Positions 61,691 through 64,000 of a stretch of DNA of 64,000 nt are shown one piece after another. Source of the stretch: Mactra quadrangularis. Taxonomy: Eukaryota; Mollusca; Bivalvia; Venerida; Mactridae. The stretch lies in contig CM046303.1 in NCBI GenBank assembly GCA_025267735.1, positions 36,841,380-36,905,379 of the forward strand. Reading direction: 5' to 3'. Position 1 is the stretch's first letter. Each line of letters begins with the position of its first letter. Under the pieces are notes generated by a model. That model was not told the DNA's origin. It made no database searches and saw only the letters and a list, made by a program, of their open reading frames with translations. The position numbers and the translations under genes were made by a program.

Positions 61691-62514
61691 TAGGAAAGAT
61701 TCTTGAAAGCGTGTAGATACCATGTCTAAAATATAATTTTATAATTAACACAAATAATAAGTTTTTAGATCAAGAACATAATATTATCAAAAATCTTGCA
61801 AATTTAAAGGTATTGAAAGTAAAATACATGACAAAAGTATACACTTTAAATACAGTAATTGTCTTTTATTAAGATGTGCTGTAACTAGTTTGCTCTTCTG
61901 TAGAACTTTGAGGTAGATTCTCTGCAAACTTTTATCTTGATGCTACTAAGTAATGTTGGACTTCTAACAAATACTTACATGGATGATATAGGTTTTTGGG
62001 GAATTAAAGTCAAAGATTTGCTGAAAGTCTAGCACGAAATTATTTGTATTAATTTATATATATCAAAATGAAAGCGACTAACAGATGAAGACATGAATGA
62101 GGGGGCGTGACGTGTTCATTATTTACATGATTAGTCGATATTGAGATCTTTAATCCGTTTACACATATTACCCATATTCATCACTTGAAAGTGTCTGGTG
62201 TCCACATTTAAGGTGCTTTGTAATTATTAAGTGTATGTATGTCATTGACAGTGTTTTCCTATAAAACAGTGAAAATAGTAATGAATACACCGTGTTTTGG
62301 TCACAAAAACTGATTACAAGGGGAGCCTACTCTGTGCGGCTTATTAAGAGAGGAAAATAAGGATATTTTTATGGTTGATATTTTCAACTGAAGATTTTTC
62401 CTGATAAGTTACGTATCTTTTCTCTTAAACTGATCATTTTTAAGAGAAAAATAGTAAGTTCAGCTGATGTATAATTTAAGGTACCTAACACTATTGGGTC
62501 ATACCTTAATTTGA

Positions 62515-63125
62515 CATTAAAAATGAACATCAATTTTTGTGAAAAAGTCACATTCTCTGATAATCAGTGGTATCGACTGAAATGCTGTATATATTTAGGT
62601 AGTCTATTTTGATTCATGAAATAGCGCATATTTTTTGTAAGCCATTAGTCCTTCATTTGACGCATTCATTTGTAGATGCGAACAAAACTGTCTGTGGCTT
62701 AAAGTATAAATGTTATCTGCTAAGTGGATCATTTTAAAGGTTTATAACCTAGTACAACACGTAGTTATTAACAGAATCCCCAGCACATGTCATTTTGACG
62801 CCAGATAGGCAATTTTATCTGACACAGATTCTCCAGTGGTGTTTGAGCCTTAAAATATGAAAAAAAATATTTTGGTGATTTTTTTGTCCTTTTTGGTCAC
62901 TTTTACACCAAGATTTAGTGATTGATACCATCAATTTATGTGAAAAATTAACAATTTTTTATGAAACAAAATTTTCCAAAAATTGCTTTAAAAAGTAGCA
63001 CTTTCTTGAGAATCAGTGGTATCGCCAATGATGTATATATTTTAGGTAGTCCATATTGTTTCATGAAAATGCGCATATTACTGGAAAGTAATTAGTCCTT
63101 CATATTACGCATAGATTTGGAGGCG
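62515..63125. repeat. Direct repeat, two diverged copies
   Basis: 62560-62690 and 62960-63110 share AATCAGTGGTATCG, TATATATTT(T)AGGTAGTC and ATTAGTCCTTCAT in the same order, about 430 bp apart. The first copy is preceded by TAAGGTACCTAACACTATTG. No gene in 61700-63150. Confidence 0.6.
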
Positions 63126-63163
63126 TATAACAACATTTTGTCCCTTTGAGGTTACAATGGAAG

Positions 63164-63981
63164 GGACCGGAACAACTCAACCCGAATCCAACTCAACCCG
63201 GGACATCAACCCGTAAGCTGAGACAACTCAACCCGTGGACAACTCAACCCGTGGACAGCTAAACCCGCGGACAACTCAACCTGTATGATATATAATTAGT
63301 TATTCATGATAAATGATGTGTGATCAACAATTATTACAATTTAAATTCTTTAATCTTGTTATAAGTCGAATGGTATCGGCACACTTCAATCATAATTATA
63401 TCTTCAAGAAGTTTATTTTGACGGTTCGACATACTAGTTATACAAGTATGATTAATTGCATTTACAATTACAATGTATCAATAATCACTTTCTAATTAAT
63501 TCAACATAACAGTTTGTCTAACAACTTCGCGCTTTTAAATCATAACAATAAATACGTTCAATTCTATTTTGTTTATCTCACATCACACAATTTTTACAGT
63601 CAATTTGAAAATAAATTTCAAAATAAGGTTCAATAATCGGTTAAACATGTGCTGAGTCTTGCAGTACATGAGTACTACATATTTTGTAGACAATACATAC
63701 AATACAATTGACACAATACTTATGCAATCTCTAAATACCATTACTGTACTTTATCCACAAATATCTTCAATTCTTGATAGAAATATATTCAATTTTACTT
63801 TTTATTGTTAATACATATTTTTATGATAAATAACCAATTAGATAATAAAAAAAAATAGATTATTATATCAAACTATCATAATGTATTTTACGGGTTGACT
63901 TGATCATGGGTTGAGTTGTCCACGGGTTGAGTTGTCCCAATTTCGGGTTGAGTTGTCCACGGGTTGAGATGTACCGGACCC
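63164..63981. mobile_element. Element whose inverted repeats are arrays of a 16-mer, 818 bp
   Basis: The left end GGACCGGAACAACTCAACCC opens about seven units of CAACTCAACCCGTGGA (63172-63283). The right end has about five units of the inverse, TCCACGGGTTGAGTTG (63891-63975), and closes with ACCGGACCC. Perfect flanks CAATGGAAG (63155-63163, 63982-63990) form a 9-bp target duplication. The 600-bp AT-rich middle holds no clear protein. Confidence 0.85.
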
Positions 63982-64000
63982 CAATGGAAGCGGTTAATTG

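Noticed and set aside
61396..61723. Overlapping frames near 61.5 kb
   Set aside because: Two frames on the minus strand and two on the plus overlap in one GC-richer repeat; none has a recognisable domain.

Overview
The window reads as nuclear DNA from a bivalve mollusc. The evidence is AT-rich introns, short exons with GT-AG borders, several tRNA-derived SINE families, and many elements that carry tandem cores of about 150 bp followed by ACGG or CGCCGACGCC tracts, an architecture like the pearl-type elements known from oysters and Donax clams. The class assignment is an inference. There is no bacterial or viral gene organisation here.

One real gene is present: a leucine-rich-repeat kinase of the ROCO family (LRRK1-like) on the minus strand. 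Its first coding exon is at 47010-47202, and the gene runs leftwards out of the window after 1958. I placed 22 coding exons by hand from splice sites. Their phases join without a break into 5,610 nt, or 1,870 codons. In order they give ankyrin repeats (exons 1-7), leucine-rich repeats (exons 7-10), the Roc GTPase (exons 11-14), COR (exons 15-19) and the kinase N-lobe (exons 20-22). The kinase C-lobe and everything beyond it lie outside the window. GTPase and kinase signature residues are intact, so the locus looks functional.

The introns are built almost wholly from mobile and repeated DNA. 1-7080 holds satellite-bearing elements around exons 19-22. 9.6-11.7 kb is a 2-kb element with TTAA target duplications. 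14.6-16.2 kb is a hAT element inside another element. 16.8-22.3 kb is an intron with a HIRAN-domain fragment, a pogo-like transposase fragment, a 1.2-kb inverted-repeat element and SINEs. 23.5-27.6 kb is a 51-bp minisatellite fused to the exon 12 splice acceptor, then a satellite array with a 643-bp higher-order period. 29-32 kb and 36-37 kb hold further satellite-cored elements. 37-39 kb and 45 kb hold short GGGGGTATAA elements with other insertions in or around them. 40.6-44.5 kb is a dead LINE with a mariner and a SINE inside it.

From 47.2 kb to the right end I see no gene. This stretch is a stack of transposons: a pogo-like element with a second element inside it, two copies of a 0.7-kb repeat (one split by a 4.0-kb foldback element), hAT-type elements, palindromes, and an 818-bp element whose inverted repeats are themselves arrays of a 16-mer. 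No tRNA, rRNA or CRISPR is supported; the tRNA-like pieces are SINE heads.
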